From Desulfobacter latus (GTDB lineage Bacteria > Desulfobacterota > Desulfobacteria > Desulfobacterales > Desulfobacteraceae): a stretch of 64,000 nt of DNA. Shown piece after piece: positions 1 to 9,501 of this stretch (within the stretch, counting starts at the first letter, position 1; every line of letters starts with the position of its first letter). Below the pieces are notes generated by a model. The model saw nothing but the letters and a program-made list of their open reading frames with translations. It did not search any database and was not told the origin of the DNA. A program made the position numbers and the translations under genes. The stretch covers positions 62,001 through 126,000 of the forward strand of contig NZ_JACADJ010000002.1 in NCBI RefSeq assembly GCF_013389365.1, written 5' to 3'.

Positions 1-5
1 TCAAA

Positions 6-641
6 TTACCTGATAAAATTGGTCATGATTTTGGCAACCGGTTCAGGCGCGGGAAATTGTTGTTTTCCATGTTCAATAATTTTCATGAGCCATGCCATAT
101 TTTTACCTAAAACCGCCATGATTTGTTTGCCTTCCCCATCCTGTTTCATTTCCCCCGGGGCAAGACCGTGGGCCACATGCCAGTAGTTTGAAGCGGGCAT
201 GACCATTTCCGAGTAATTGAGATAATGATTAAGGGCGTCAACTGTTGAAATTCCGCCTGATCGACGGACAGCGGCAACAGCGGCGCCGACCTTGTTTCGG
301 AACAGACCACCGTTAACCGAAGCAACGAAAAATGCTCTGTCAAGGAAGGATTTCATCGTTCCGGCAACACCGGAAAAATGAACAGGAGAGCCAAGCAGAA
401 TGCCGTCGGCCGCCTTTATCTTCTGAATCCATTCATTAACCGGATCGTCATCAAGGGTACATGCTTCATTCTGGTTTTTTACACAGCCGAGACAGGCCGT
501 GCATCCCTGTATCTTTTTTTTGCCGACATGGATCATCTCCGTTTCAATCCCGGCATGTTCCAGTTCCTCAAAAACGATGTTCAGTGAACAGGCGGTATTT
601 CCCTTTTTATTGGGGCTGCCGTTAAATCCAACAACTTTCAT
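6..641 (-). CDS. Flavodoxin-family NAD(P)H/FMN reductase with Fe-S type cysteine motif
   Basis: About 211 aa. The N-terminus (KVVGFNGSPNKKGNT) is the phosphate-binding loop of NADPH-dependent FMN reductase/flavodoxin-fold proteins, and GSPVHFSGV is the second FMN-contact loop. A compact cysteine set, CTACLGC followed seven residues later by C, has the CX2CX2CX7C pattern of iron-sulfur flavoproteins, so a [4Fe-4S] cluster beside FMN is likely. The start at 641 is preferred over an ATG 39 nt upstream because AAGGAG lies just before it. It is probably a cytoplasmic electron-transfer or quinone/nitro reductase; the substrate is unknown. The gene ends 6 nt inside the window. Confidence 0.85.
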   Translation of the reverse strand: MKVVGFNGSPNKKGNTACSLNIVFEELEHAGIETEMIHVGKKKIQGCTACLGCVKNQNEACTLDDDPVNEWIQKIKAADGILLGSPVHFSGVAGTMKSFLDRAFFVASVNGGLFRNKVGAAVAAVRRSGGISTVDALNHYLNYSEMVMPASNYWHVAHGLAPGEMKQDGEGKQIMAVLGKNMAWLMKIIEHGKQQFPAPEPVAKIMTNFIR

Positions 642-735
642 ACGTATTCTCCTTTTTGTGTTTTGTTCATACCATCTCATCTTCTAACCCGAGTTTACGA
701 GTTATTAAGAATCCAAACTTCAACTATTTGATTTT

Positions 736-762
736 ATAAAAAAAATTAGACGGTGTGCGTCC
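736..762 (-). terminator. Probable intrinsic terminator of the transposase gene
   Basis: On the minus strand a short GACG-CACAC-CGTC hairpin (749-761) is followed by TAATTTTTTTT. It lies immediately after the transposase stop and inside the left IS end. The stem is only 4 bp, so the call rests mainly on the T-run. Confidence 0.45.
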
Positions 763-765
763 TCC

Positions 766-2472
766 CTAATTTGATAAAAAACTTTCCATTTCAAAAATTT
801 CAAATAGTCGTTTCTGGGTTTCATCCATTTTAGAAACTACAGATTGGGATATCTTCTTTTTTCTTTTTTGAGGGAATACATTTATGACTTCCCGGATTTC
901 TGAGAGCTTTTCTTGAGTTTTATTAATGGACATTGAGATTCCGGCATTTTGAATTCTTTTCATCATTAAAGCCCGAATCAGCAAGGTTATAGAACAATAC
1001 AAACCATGGACTCTTATCATTTGGTCGGTCCAGTGGAACATTGGCCACCAGCTCCCTGTTTTTCTATCCTTCATCTGTTTAAAAATATCTTCAACTATGT
1101 ATTGGCTGCGATATGATACAATAATTTCTTCAGTTGCCCAATGCGCATTGTCAGTGATTATAATGTTCTTACCAAGATATGTATCACACAGTTCAGCAAA
1201 AACAGCATTATCCAGGTGGTAACTGATTCGTGGAATTCCATTACATTCGGTAAGATCAACTGAAATTAACTTTTTCATATGCTGACCGGAGCGAATTGAT
1301 GCAATTTGTTTTCTTACGGAGTCTTTTGTGGGCTTTCTCCCTTTTGTGACTATTCCTGCAATGCGATTCTCTAATTTTAAGGAGAGTAGGCTTAATTTTT
1401 CAACACATTTGTTGACTTCATTATTAATTGATTGAAGTTGAGATGAGTATAGAGAGTTGTTAAAAGTAACGATCACCGTAAGGGTTTTGCCGTACATCTT
1501 TTTTTGTGTCCGAAACGCTTTTACTTGATCTAAACGAGGATGGGACAATGGCTTAAGGGAGTCATCATCATTAGAAATCATAGCCAATTCTTTATGGTCA
1601 TCCAGTTTCACTGAGCCGACAAAGTGGAATCCTGAGTCCGTTATGAACCTTTTAAAATTTGTATCAGAGTTATTCCCTTTGTCAAAAACAATTGTCATCC
1701 CTTTTTCACTGAAAACCCTGTTTGAAAAAGCGTTAAAAAAATTATCTATAACACCTTCAAATGCTTTGGAATCATGACGATTTCCTTCGTATACATCAAA
1801 GTAAAGCGGAAAATGCTCTTGGCGAGTACAAAATAAGGCATAATTGATTTGTTTCAGATCACCTCGACCCTGTTTATTTTTCCCTCTCTGAGCCAAAGAA
1901 CAACGCGTATTGAAAGAGTGTATGAAAGAATAAAAATTGGTACCGTCATAGGAAACACTGGAGAGGTCAATCTTTTCCTGCTCCAAGACGGAGTTAATAA
2001 GGTTCATCCATGCCCGCTTGATCTTATTTTCACTAATGGTTGACATGTTGTCCCAGAAACGTTGAGAACTCAATGATTTTTTATCCACTTCCGGAAAGGA
2101 TCTTAATAAAATGGTATTTTTATACCAATCCCACATAGAGCGCTTGCTGACAGATTGGATTCCTCTGTTAATTGCGGCCAATCCTAAATAAAAACCGGTA
2201 GACAACCCCTGGCTGCGTTTATGAAAGATGTCGTCAAGAATTTTGATCATCTTGAATTCTTGAACGATCTTCAAATATGCTGCCGGACAGCCAAGTTCAA
2301 ATATTTCTGCATATTGTGGATTGGATGGAAGACCGTCCATTGCAGCCATTATCTTGTGCAAAGGGCCTAAATATTTTTGCCACTTTCGCCGCGTCTTTCC
2401 GTTAATCCGTTCGCTCTCTTCAGCATAATAGTAAGTGGTCCCCTTAATTTGTTTACGAGTTATATACGCCAT
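766..2472 (-). CDS. DDE transposase of an IS1634-like element
   Basis: 568 aa, the full length expected for IS1634/IS1549-type transposases. The N-terminus (MAYITRKQIKGTTYYYAEES) is typical of the family. The first catalytic Asp is in SYDGTNFYSF, the second probably in IVFDKGNNSD, and the Glu region is YRSQYIVEDIFKQMK (the Y(2)R(3)E(6)K-type signature). It reads intact, so the element may still be active. A GAGG ribosome site lies a few bases before the ATG. A small hairpin with a T-run follows the stop codon. Confidence 0.9.
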   Translation of the reverse strand: MAYITRKQIKGTTYYYAEESERINGKTRRKWQKYLGPLHKIMAAMDGLPSNPQYAEIFELGCPAAYLKIVQEFKMIKILDDIFHKRSQGLSTGFYLGLAAINRGIQSVSKRSMWDWYKNTILLRSFPEVDKKSLSSQRFWDNMSTISENKIKRAWMNLINSVLEQEKIDLSSVSYDGTNFYSFIHSFNTRCSLAQRGKNKQGRGDLKQINYALFCTRQEHFPLYFDVYEGNRHDSKAFEGVIDNFFNAFSNRVFSEKGMTIVFDKGNNSDTNFKRFITDSGFHFVGSVKLDDHKELAMISNDDDSLKPLSHPRLDQVKAFRTQKKMYGKTLTVIVTFNNSLYSSQLQSINNEVNKCVEKLSLLSLKLENRIAGIVTKGRKPTKDSVRKQIASIRSGQHMKKLISVDLTECNGIPRISYHLDNAVFAELCDTYLGKNIIITDNAHWATEEIIVSYRSQYIVEDIFKQMKDRKTGSWWPMFHWTDQMIRVHGLYCSITLLIRALMMKRIQNAGISMSINKTQEKLSEIREVINVFPQKRKKKISQSVVSKMDETQKRLFEIFEMESFLSN

Positions 2473-2522
2473 GTTAATATTGTCCTCAATAGCCCCTTAA
2501 AAAAGGTGTACTTTGATATTTC

Positions 2523-2603
2523 AGGGGGTACAAATAACACATTTGCGCACTCACAGTCAATAGGGATAATGGTTTTAATTAATTTAAAGTTAGGGGGTAC
2601 AAA
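2523..2603. repeat. Direct repeat pair inside the IS right end
   Basis: AGGGGGTACAAA occurs at 2523-2534 and again at 2592-2603, 69 bp apart, between the transposase start and the right terminal repeat. Such subterminal repeats often bind transposase; that role here is inference. Confidence 0.5.
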
Positions 2604-2672
2604 AATATTTTTTAATTATTTGAAATTACAGTTTTTATTTCAAAAGGTAGCTCATAACTCGTAAACTCGGGC

Positions 2673-2736
2673 TAAGTAACTAAAACGGTATCCTACTGTT
2701 TTAGTTACTTATAGGTTTGGTGCCGCCTTGGGCGGC
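2673..2736. repeat. Two hairpins between the IS right end and comM
   Basis: The first is a 14-bp perfect stem (TAAGTAACTAAAAC at 2673-2686 with its complement at 2698-2711, 11-nt loop). The second is GCCGCC-TTG-GGCGGC at 2722-2736. Both lie downstream of comM on its transcribed strand and may stop or protect its transcript, although no clear T-run follows either stem. Confidence 0.5.
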
Positions 2737-2759
2737 TGGGGCGCTATCAATATAGATGA

Positions 2760-4307
2760 TTAACTAAAGTCATCCCGGGCCTGATCCAGGCGTTTGTACT
2801 GAACCGCCTCAAGCACATGAGGTTTAAGTATATCGGGTGCGTCTGCCAGATCCGCGATGGTTCTGGCAAGTTTTAATATGGAGGCATAGGCCCGGCCGGA
2901 AAGGTTAAACTGTTTCATGGCCTGTTCAACCACTTGGCGGCTTTGGGCATTCAGGGGACAGAATCGCTGCAACAGCCTTGGGCCCATGTCAGCATTGGAA
3001 AAACATATTGTCCCGACTTTTTTAAATCGGCGGGCCTGGATGTCCCGGGCCTTTTCCACCCGTTTACGGATGGCTTTGGAGGACTCCCGGTCTCCGTCTG
3101 CGGTCATTTCATTAAAGGACAATCGGGGAACCTCCACAAGGATGTCCATCCTGTCCATGAGCGGACCTGAGATTTTGTTTTTGTACTGCTCAATTTTTGC
3201 CGGGGTGCAGGTGCATTCCCTGTCCGGATTGGTGAGATTGCCGCAGGGACAGGGATTCATGGCACCTGCCAGCATAAAGCGGCATGGATAAGTGGCCTTG
3301 GCATTGGCCCGGGCCAGGGTGATGACACCCTCCTCTATGGGTTGGCGCAGCACCTCCAGCACACTGCGCCGGAATTCAGGTAACTCATCCAGAAACAGTA
3401 CACCGTTATGGGACAGCGTAATTTCCCCGGGTTTCGGCACGGTGCCGCCGCCCACAAGACCGGCATCGGAAATGGAATGGTGGGGGGACCTGAAAGGCCT
3501 TGCGCCCAAAGGTTGCCCCGGTTCCCGGGACACCCCGGCCACCGAATAGACTTTGGCGATTTCCATGGCCTCTTCAAAGGAGGGTTCCGGCATGATTCCC
3601 GGCAGGCATTTTGCCATCAGGCTTTTTCCGGATCCTGCCGGACCGTTGAGCAGGATATGATGATGGCCTGCTGCCGCCACTTCCATGGCCCGTTTGACAT
3701 GGGTCTGACCCCGGACATGCGAGAAATCATTTTCCTGATCCGCACCATCGCTCTCCAGAAGCAAGGACAGATCCGGCTCCAGGGGCGCAAGGTTTGCCTT
3801 TCCTGCCAGAAAATCTACCACCTGGGTTAGATGATCCGGGGCCAGAACGTCAATATCTTTAACAAGCGCTGCTTGGGCACCGTTCTCTTTGGGCAGGATA
3901 ATGCCCTTGAATCCATGATCCCGGGCGGCCAGGGCAAAAGGCAGTGTTGCCTTGACCGGCCGCAGGTACCCGTCCAGGGACAACTCCCCGGCAAACAGCC
4001 AGGATGCAGCTGAAGATGCCTGGAATAAACCCTGGGCACAAAGAATTCCCAACGCCACGGGAAGGTCCAGACCTGTCCCCTCTTTTTTGAAATCCGCAGG
4101 CGCCAGGTTCACCACCACTCTGTCCATGGGGAAGGTGTAGCCGGCATTCTGCAGGGCAGACCGGACCCTGTCCCGGCTTTCCCGGACCGCGGTCTCAGCC
4201 AGTCCCACCATGTTGAATACCGGCAATCCCAGTGTGATGTCTACTTCAACATCCACAATAATGGCCTCAAACCCGTTTACTGCACAGGATTTCATTTTTG
4301 CTATCAT
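2760..4307 (-). CDS. comM: ComM/YifB family Mg-chelatase-like AAA+ ATPase
   Basis: About 515 aa, normal for the family. The order is an N-terminal Lon-protease-like S5 fold (DVEVDITLGLPVFNMVGLAE), then the AAA+ core with Walker A GPAGSGKSLMAKCLPG, Walker B VLFLDELPEF and the zinc-finger-like insert CPCGNLTNPDRECTC, then the helical Mg-chelatase C domain. ComM homologues are helicases that promote branch migration when transformed DNA integrates. The start at 4307 (MIAKMKSC) is chosen over the longer frame because family homology begins there. It diverges from lpxC across an 89-bp gap that must hold both promoters. Confidence 0.92.
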   Translation of the reverse strand: MIAKMKSCAVNGFEAIIVDVEVDITLGLPVFNMVGLAETAVRESRDRVRSALQNAGYTFPMDRVVVNLAPADFKKEGTGLDLPVALGILCAQGLFQASSAASWLFAGELSLDGYLRPVKATLPFALAARDHGFKGIILPKENGAQAALVKDIDVLAPDHLTQVVDFLAGKANLAPLEPDLSLLLESDGADQENDFSHVRGQTHVKRAMEVAAAGHHHILLNGPAGSGKSLMAKCLPGIMPEPSFEEAMEIAKVYSVAGVSREPGQPLGARPFRSPHHSISDAGLVGGGTVPKPGEITLSHNGVLFLDELPEFRRSVLEVLRQPIEEGVITLARANAKATYPCRFMLAGAMNPCPCGNLTNPDRECTCTPAKIEQYKNKISGPLMDRMDILVEVPRLSFNEMTADGDRESSKAIRKRVEKARDIQARRFKKVGTICFSNADMGPRLLQRFCPLNAQSRQVVEQAMKQFNLSGRAYASILKLARTIADLADAPDILKPHVLEAVQYKRLDQARDDFS

Positions 4308-4396
4308 AATATTTTTCTCATTTGTTTTGCTTTGTATTTTCAAATCAGCTATATATACCACGTTTTATCGTATTCGAAACACTTTGGAACGGGATA

Positions 4397-5266
4397 ATGA
4401 ACAATTTTTATAATCAGCAAACCATCGCCGGAAAGGTGAGCCTTTCGGGAACGGGCGTCCATTCGGGTAAAAAGACAAGCCTGACCATCCGTCCGGCCAA
4501 GGAAAACCACGGGATTAAATTCCGGCGTCTTGATCTTCCCGGAACCCCTGATATCCCGGCTCTTTTTAAACAGGTAGTGGATACCAGTCTTGCCACGGTG
4601 ATCGGAGACAAGGGGGCCATTGTTTCGACCATTGAGCATTTGATGGCAAGTTTTGCAGGCCTTGGTATTGACAATGCCCTGGTGGAGGTTGACGATTATG
4701 AGATCCCCATCATGGACGGTTCCGCCAGGGAATTTACCCGGGCGATAACCAACGTGGGCCTGGTGGCGCAGGATAGACCCAAACACCTTTTTATCGTAAA
4801 TGAACCCATAGAAATCAGGCAAGCAGATAAATGGGTCCGGGTGGAACCTGAATCCTGTTTCAGAATTTCCTGTACCATTGATTTTAATCATCCGCTGATC
4901 GGCCTGCAGAAAATTGTCTATGACAAGGCGGAAAATAATTTTGAGCAAAAGATCTGCGGTGCCCGGACCTTTGGTTTTGTAAAAGATCTTGAGCTGTTGA
5001 AAAAATTCAGCCTTGGCAAAGGCGGAAGCCTTGACAATGCCATTGTCATTGATAATGATAAAATTTTAAATAAAGGGGGGCTGCGGTATCCGGATGAATT
5101 TGTCCGGCACAAGCTGCTGGACTGTCTTGGGGATTTTTCCCTTCTGGGAATGCCCATCCAGGGGCATATTATTACCCATAAATCCGGGCATCACCTGAAC
5201 CATTTGTTTATAAAAAAATTCCTTGATGAAAAGCAGGCCTGGGAAACCGGTCCGGCAAAGTGCTGA
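4397..5266 (+). CDS. lpxC: UDP-3-O-acyl-N-acetylglucosamine deacetylase
   Basis: About 289 aa. It catalyses the committed step of lipid A synthesis, the zinc-dependent removal of acetate from UDP-3-O-acyl-GlcNAc, in the cytoplasm. Zinc ligands are visible: His in STIEHLMAS, and His plus Asp in VRHKLLDCLGD. The general-base region SGHHLNHLF is at the C-terminus. The start at 4397 (MNNFYNQQTIAG) is the family start; 25 upstream codons are ignored. At the 3' end it runs almost directly into the DUF4390 gene. Its presence confirms a Gram-negative outer membrane. Confidence 0.95.
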   Translation: MNNFYNQQTIAGKVSLSGTGVHSGKKTSLTIRPAKENHGIKFRRLDLPGTPDIPALFKQVVDTSLATVIGDKGAIVSTIEHLMASFAGLGIDNALVEVDDYEIPIMDGSAREFTRAITNVGLVAQDRPKHLFIVNEPIEIRQADKWVRVEPESCFRISCTIDFNHPLIGLQKIVYDKAENNFEQKICGARTFGFVKDLELLKKFSLGKGGSLDNAIVIDNDKILNKGGLRYPDEFVRHKLLDCLGDFSLLGMPIQGHIITHKSGHHLNHLFIKKFLDEKQAWETGPAKC

Positions 5267-5276
5267 TCAACCCCCA

Positions 5277-5864
5277 ATGATAATGACAGGTGTGGTGACA
5301 AGATTTTTATTTGCAATTGTTTTTTTTATTACCAGCTTTATTTTTGTTTTTCCAGGAGGCGCGTTTGCCCGAGATAAAGCTGTGCTTTCCCATATCAAAC
5401 TGGCCAACACGCGGGACGATCTGTTTGCTTATTTTAAGGTGGAAAATGCGTTTAATGAAAAAAATATCCAGGCCATTGAGAATGGCATTTCCACGTCGTT
5501 TACGTTCTATATCACCTTGTACAAAACCTCAAGCAGTCTGTTTGACAAAAAAATCATCGATATTAAAACCCGTGCAACAATAAAATACAATTCCATGAAA
5601 GAAGAATACACGGTTGTCTGTGAATGGAAGGATGCCCCGCCGTTAATTACAAAATCCTTTGATGAGGCAAAGATCTGGATGACCCAAATCGATAACCTGA
5701 AGGTGGTACCCCTTGGCCGGCTGGTAAAAGGGGATAAGTACCGGATTCGGATCAAGGCTGAACTTGAAAAAGTCACGTTGCCCCTGTCGTTGCATTATGT
5801 ATTTTTCTTTGTTTCTTACTGGGATTTTGAAACGGACTGGTATGTGATTAATTTCACCTATTAA
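5277..5864 (+). CDS. DUF4390 domain protein, exported
   Basis: About 195 aa. A hydrophobic segment near the N-terminus (FLFAIVFFITSFIFVF) ending at GGAFA looks like a Sec signal peptide, followed by a beta-rich domain with the DUF4390 pattern (YFKVENAF, then SWDFETDWYVINF-like C-terminal residues). DUF4390 genes commonly sit just before NtrY-type kinases, and here the next gene is ntrY 22 nt on, so a periplasmic role linked to that sensor is plausible. No catalytic residues are apparent. An alternative start at 5283 is equally possible. Confidence 0.75.
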   Translation: MIMTGVVTRFLFAIVFFITSFIFVFPGGAFARDKAVLSHIKLANTRDDLFAYFKVENAFNEKNIQAIENGISTSFTFYITLYKTSSSLFDKKIIDIKTRATIKYNSMKEEYTVVCEWKDAPPLITKSFDEAKIWMTQIDNLKVVPLGRLVKGDKYRIRIKAELEKVTLPLSLHYVFFFVSYWDFETDWYVINFTY

Positions 5865-5886
5865 CACCTGACAGGCAAAGGCTGCT

Positions 5887-8109
5887 ATGACCCAGAAATT
5901 CGAGGAGACAGAACAAAAAAGGTCCGGCCGAAAAAGAGAAGGCGTTATCATCTTATGCCTTGCGCTGGTCATTGGTGTCCTGACGGTGATCGAAATCCGT
6001 GTTATGCCCTTTGACACGGGACTGTCACTGTCGTCCACCGTGCTGATGTTCATTTTGATAAACATCAATCTGTTATTGCTGCTTACCCTTCTACTGCTTG
6101 TTTTCAGGAATCTTGCCAAGCTCTACTATGAGAGAAAAAATAAGATCCTGGGTTCCAAGATAAAAACCCGCCTGACGGTTGCTTTTGTTGTACTGGCCCT
6201 TTTACCCACCAGCGTACTCTTTTTTTTTTCCATCCAGTTTATATCCACCTCGATTGCCTTCTGGTTCAATGCCCCTGTGGAGCAAACCCTGGACGCCTCC
6301 CTGGCTGTCGGACAGACCTTGTATGATTATATTGAGGAAAAAAATGTCTTTTTTGCTAAAAGGGGGGCGTTTCAGATTCATTCCCGGGATTTGCTCAAGC
6401 CCGAAAATCAGGAGAAACTCTCCCGGTATACCCAGGTGATCCAGCGGGCTTTTAACCGTCATGCCGTAGAAGTCTACACCCCGGATGCCCAGCGGGTGAG
6501 TCTCTCTTTAGCCAGCGAGCTGGAAAGCATGCACTTTGGGCTGCTGACCACCACGGAGTTAAGGGGCATCCCGGCCGGCAGTACGCGCCATACCGTTTAT
6601 CAGACCATTGACCAGGGTGAATTTTTACGCACCGTATGCACCATCCCTTTTGACCTGGCGCCGAACAAGGCTGCCGGATTTATTGTAATCACCACCCTGA
6701 CGGCCCCGGACCTGTCTGAAAATTTAAGATTCATTCTTAAAGGTGTGGAGGAGTATCACCAGCTCAAATTGACAAAGAAACCCGCTCAGATTTCCTACTA
6801 CATTGCGTTGTCCATTGTGGCACTCCTTGTTGTGTTCTGTGCGGTGTGGTTTGGATTCCAGATTGCCAAATCCATCACTATTCCCATTATGAAATTTGCC
6901 GAAGGCACCCAGCGGATCATTGACGGTGACCTGGAATATCAGATTGATTTCAAGACCGATGATGAAATCGGCACCCTGATTCAAAGTTTTAATTCCATGA
7001 CCCGCCAGTTGGCCGACGGTCGCCGGCAGATCGCCCTGTCCGAAAGTATGCTTAAACAGCAGAATGTAGAGCTGAAAAAAAGCCGCCAGTACATTGAGAT
7101 CGTCTTAAAAAACATTTCCGCCGGTGTTGTCTCCATGGACAATGAGGGAACCATCACCACCATAAACAAAGCTGCCGAGTCCATGCTGGATGTTAACAGC
7201 CATGATATTCTTAATAGAAATTTTAAAAACGTTCTGATGGAAGAATACCTGGCTCTGGCCAACAAAATATCTGAACAGGTAGAACAGGGGGGCACCCATT
7301 TCAAGATTCCTGTTTCTGTCTCCGTAGCCGGTGAGCCCAAACATTTCTCATTGAACTATACCGCGCTCAAGGACGATACCGACCAAAATCTGGGGGCTGT
7401 ACTGGTGTTTGATGATGTCACGGAACTTGAAAAAGCCCAGCGTTTAGTGGCCTGGCGGGAGGTGGCTCGCCGCATTGCCCATGAAGTGAAAAATCCGTTA
7501 ACCCCCATTAAGTTGTCTGCCCAGCGCCTGAAACGCAAATACGGCAAAACTATTGATGATGACGTTTTCACCCGATGTGCCGACACCATTGTAGAGCATG
7601 TTGATCTGATCCGGAACCTGGTCAATCAGTTTTCCACCTTTGCCAAATTTCCAGATACCAACTTTGCTTCGGCCCGCATTGAAAATATCATTCTTGAAAC
7701 CGTTGCCCTGTATAAGGAAGGATTGGAACAGGTGGACATCCAGACCCGGTTCAAGGATAACATTCCGACCTTGAAATTGGATCATCAGCACATGAAGCAG
7801 GCTTTTATCAACCTGATTGACAATGCGGTTTACGCTGTAAACAAAAAAGGCACCATTGTGATTGACCTTTCCTATGACCCTATTCTTAAAATTGTACGCA
7901 TTGAAATAGCAGACAATGGAAAGGGGATTTCAGATAAGGAAAAAACCAAGCTGTTCGAGCCCTATTTTTCCACCAAGAAAACGGGCATGGGACTTGGGCT
8001 TGCCATTGTAAACTCTATTATTTCAGATCATAACGGCGTGATACGGGTTCAGGATAACCAGCCCGAGGGCGCCAAGTTTATCATTGAACTGCCTGCTGAG
8101 GAGTCCTGA
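5887..8109 (+). CDS. ntrY: NtrY-like membrane sensor histidine kinase
   Basis: 740 aa. Two N-terminal membrane helices (about residues 20-40 and 50-75) are followed by a third near 95-115, a periplasmic or extracytoplasmic region, another helix near 300-320, HAMP (about 325-375), PAS (about 400-510), HisKA with the phospho-acceptor in RRIAHEVKNPLTPIK, and HATPase_c with N, G1 and G2 boxes (NLIDNAVYAV, DNGKGI, GMGLGLAIV). It should phosphorylate the NtrX-type regulator encoded 33 nt downstream. The signal is unknown; NtrY homologues respond to nitrogen or redox state. Confidence 0.9.
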   Translation: MTQKFEETEQKRSGRKREGVIILCLALVIGVLTVIEIRVMPFDTGLSLSSTVLMFILININLLLLLTLLLLVFRNLAKLYYERKNKILGSKIKTRLTVAFVVLALLPTSVLFFFSIQFISTSIAFWFNAPVEQTLDASLAVGQTLYDYIEEKNVFFAKRGAFQIHSRDLLKPENQEKLSRYTQVIQRAFNRHAVEVYTPDAQRVSLSLASELESMHFGLLTTTELRGIPAGSTRHTVYQTIDQGEFLRTVCTIPFDLAPNKAAGFIVITTLTAPDLSENLRFILKGVEEYHQLKLTKKPAQISYYIALSIVALLVVFCAVWFGFQIAKSITIPIMKFAEGTQRIIDGDLEYQIDFKTDDEIGTLIQSFNSMTRQLADGRRQIALSESMLKQQNVELKKSRQYIEIVLKNISAGVVSMDNEGTITTINKAAESMLDVNSHDILNRNFKNVLMEEYLALANKISEQVEQGGTHFKIPVSVSVAGEPKHFSLNYTALKDDTDQNLGAVLVFDDVTELEKAQRLVAWREVARRIAHEVKNPLTPIKLSAQRLKRKYGKTIDDDVFTRCADTIVEHVDLIRNLVNQFSTFAKFPDTNFASARIENIILETVALYKEGLEQVDIQTRFKDNIPTLKLDHQHMKQAFINLIDNAVYAVNKKGTIVIDLSYDPILKIVRIEIADNGKGISDKEKTKLFEPYFSTKKTGMGLGLAIVNSIISDHNGVIRVQDNQPEGAKFIIELPAEES

Positions 8110-8142
8110 TGCAAACACGATATATAGAAAGGAGCGTTGACT

Positions 8143-9501
8143 ATGTACCCGGCAGTCCTGATTGTTGATGACGAGGCGACCATTATTGATTCACTGGAAG
8201 GGATTCTTTCCGATGACGGATTCGAAGTCATTCATGCATTCAATGGATATGAAGCCCTGAAAAAAATTGATTCCCATTCCCCGGACATTGTGCTGCTGGA
8301 CATCTGGATGCCGGGCATGGACGGCATTGACACCCTTAAAGAAATCAAACAGCATCACCCCAGTCTGCCGGTGGTCATGATTACAGGCCACGGTTCCATT
8401 GAATCCGCTGTGGAAGCCACTAAATCCGGCGCTTTTGATTTTCTGGAAAAACCTTTATCCATTGACAAGGTTATACTTACCATCAACAATGCGTTGAATT
8501 TCAGAAAGCTTGAGGAAGAGAACCGATACCTTCGCAAGAAAGCCATTAAAAAAAATTCCATCACCGGCACAAGCCCGGCAGTCCGGAAACTTTACGGCGA
8601 AATTATGACGGCAGCGCCAACAGAATCCTCCATTTTGATTACAGGTGAAAACGGCACAGGCAAGGAGATGGTCGCCCGAACCATTCACCAGTTCAGTCGA
8701 CGTCCGGAAGGCCCTTTCATCATTATCAACTGTGCCGCCATACCCGAAGATCATCTGGAATCCGAACTGTTCGGCCATGAGAAAGGGGCTTTTGAAGGGG
8801 CCACAGCAAAAAACAGAGGCAAATTTGAATTGGCTGCCGGCGGCACCCTGTTTCTGGATGAAATAGGGGATATGAGTATCAGTACCCAGGCCAAAATGCT
8901 GCGGGCCCTGGAATCCAAAACCTTCCAGCGCATTGGTGCCAGTCGCACCCTGCACATGAATGTGCGTGTGATCACATCATCCAACAAAGATCTTGACGCC
9001 GAAATTAAAGAAGGCCGGTTCCGGGAAGACCTGTTTTTCAGGCTCAATGTCATACCAATCCATGTGCCGCCCTTAAGGGAACGGCGCGATGACATCCCCA
9101 TACTGGTGGACTTTTTCTTAAGTCAACTGGCTGAAAAATCGTCTGCACCTAAAAAAACGCTGTCCGAAGAAGCGCTTAAGCTTTTAACGCAATGGCATTG
9201 GAAGGGAAATGTCAGGGAACTTAAAAATTTGATGGAGCGCCTATCCATTATGGTGGAAAACGACGTTATCGGAAAAAATGATATCCCCGCACCTTACAAC
9301 CCTGAGATTGACAATCTGCCTGAAATCGATGACGGGCACACCCGGCTTTTTACCATGGAAAAATTGGACCAGGCAAAAGCCGCCTTTGAAATGGAATTTA
9401 TCCATTTCAGGGTGGACCGGATGAACGGGGATCTCCAGGCTGCCGCCAAACAGATGGGAACAAGCCTGAACTTTATCAAAAAAAGAATATCTAAAAGCTG
9501 A
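8143..9501 (+). CDS. ntrX: NtrX-like response regulator, sigma-54 type, variant GAFTGA loop
   Basis: About 452 aa. The receiver domain (VDDE acidic pocket, phospho-Asp in VLLDIWMPG, Lys in LEKPLS) is followed by an AAA+ domain with Walker A GENGTGKEMVAR and Walker B GGTLFLDEIGD, then a short Fis-type helix-turn-helix (DLQAAAKQMGTSLNFIKKR). The sigma-54 contact loop reads GAFEGA instead of GAFTGA. The ATG at 8143 is preferred over a TTG at 8137 because AAAGGAG lies 8 nt before it. The stop overlaps the rsmD start by one base. Confidence 0.9.
   Translation: MYPAVLIVDDEATIIDSLEGILSDDGFEVIHAFNGYEALKKIDSHSPDIVLLDIWMPGMDGIDTLKEIKQHHPSLPVVMITGHGSIESAVEATKSGAFDFLEKPLSIDKVILTINNALNFRKLEEENRYLRKKAIKKNSITGTSPAVRKLYGEIMTAAPTESSILITGENGTGKEMVARTIHQFSRRPEGPFIIINCAAIPEDHLESELFGHEKGAFEGATAKNRGKFELAAGGTLFLDEIGDMSISTQAKMLRALESKTFQRIGASRTLHMNVRVITSSNKDLDAEIKEGRFREDLFFRLNVIPIHVPPLRERRDDIPILVDFFLSQLAEKSSAPKKTLSEEALKLLTQWHWKGNVRELKNLMERLSIMVENDVIGKNDIPAPYNPEIDNLPEIDDGHTRLFTMEKLDQAKAAFEMEFIHFRVDRMNGDLQAAAKQMGTSLNFIKKRISKS

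Larger units (their letters stand above)
688..2671 (-). mobile_element. IS1634-like insertion sequence (IS4 superfamily)
   Basis: A perfect 18-bp terminal inverted repeat bounds the element: CCCGAGTTTACGAGTTAT at 688-705 and its reverse complement at 2654-2671. CTAA lies directly outside both ends (684-687 and 2672-2675), a probable 4-bp target duplication. One transposase gene fills the inside. The element is clearly more AT-rich than its neighbours. The right flank begins with a 14-bp stem hairpin, so the insertion sits at the foot of that hairpin. Confidence 0.9.

Noticed and set aside
5223-5276. Longer N-terminus of the DUF4390 gene overlapping lpxC
   Set aside because: The signal peptide begins at the ATG at 5277 or 5283; the extra codons overlap lpxC and are not hydrophobic.
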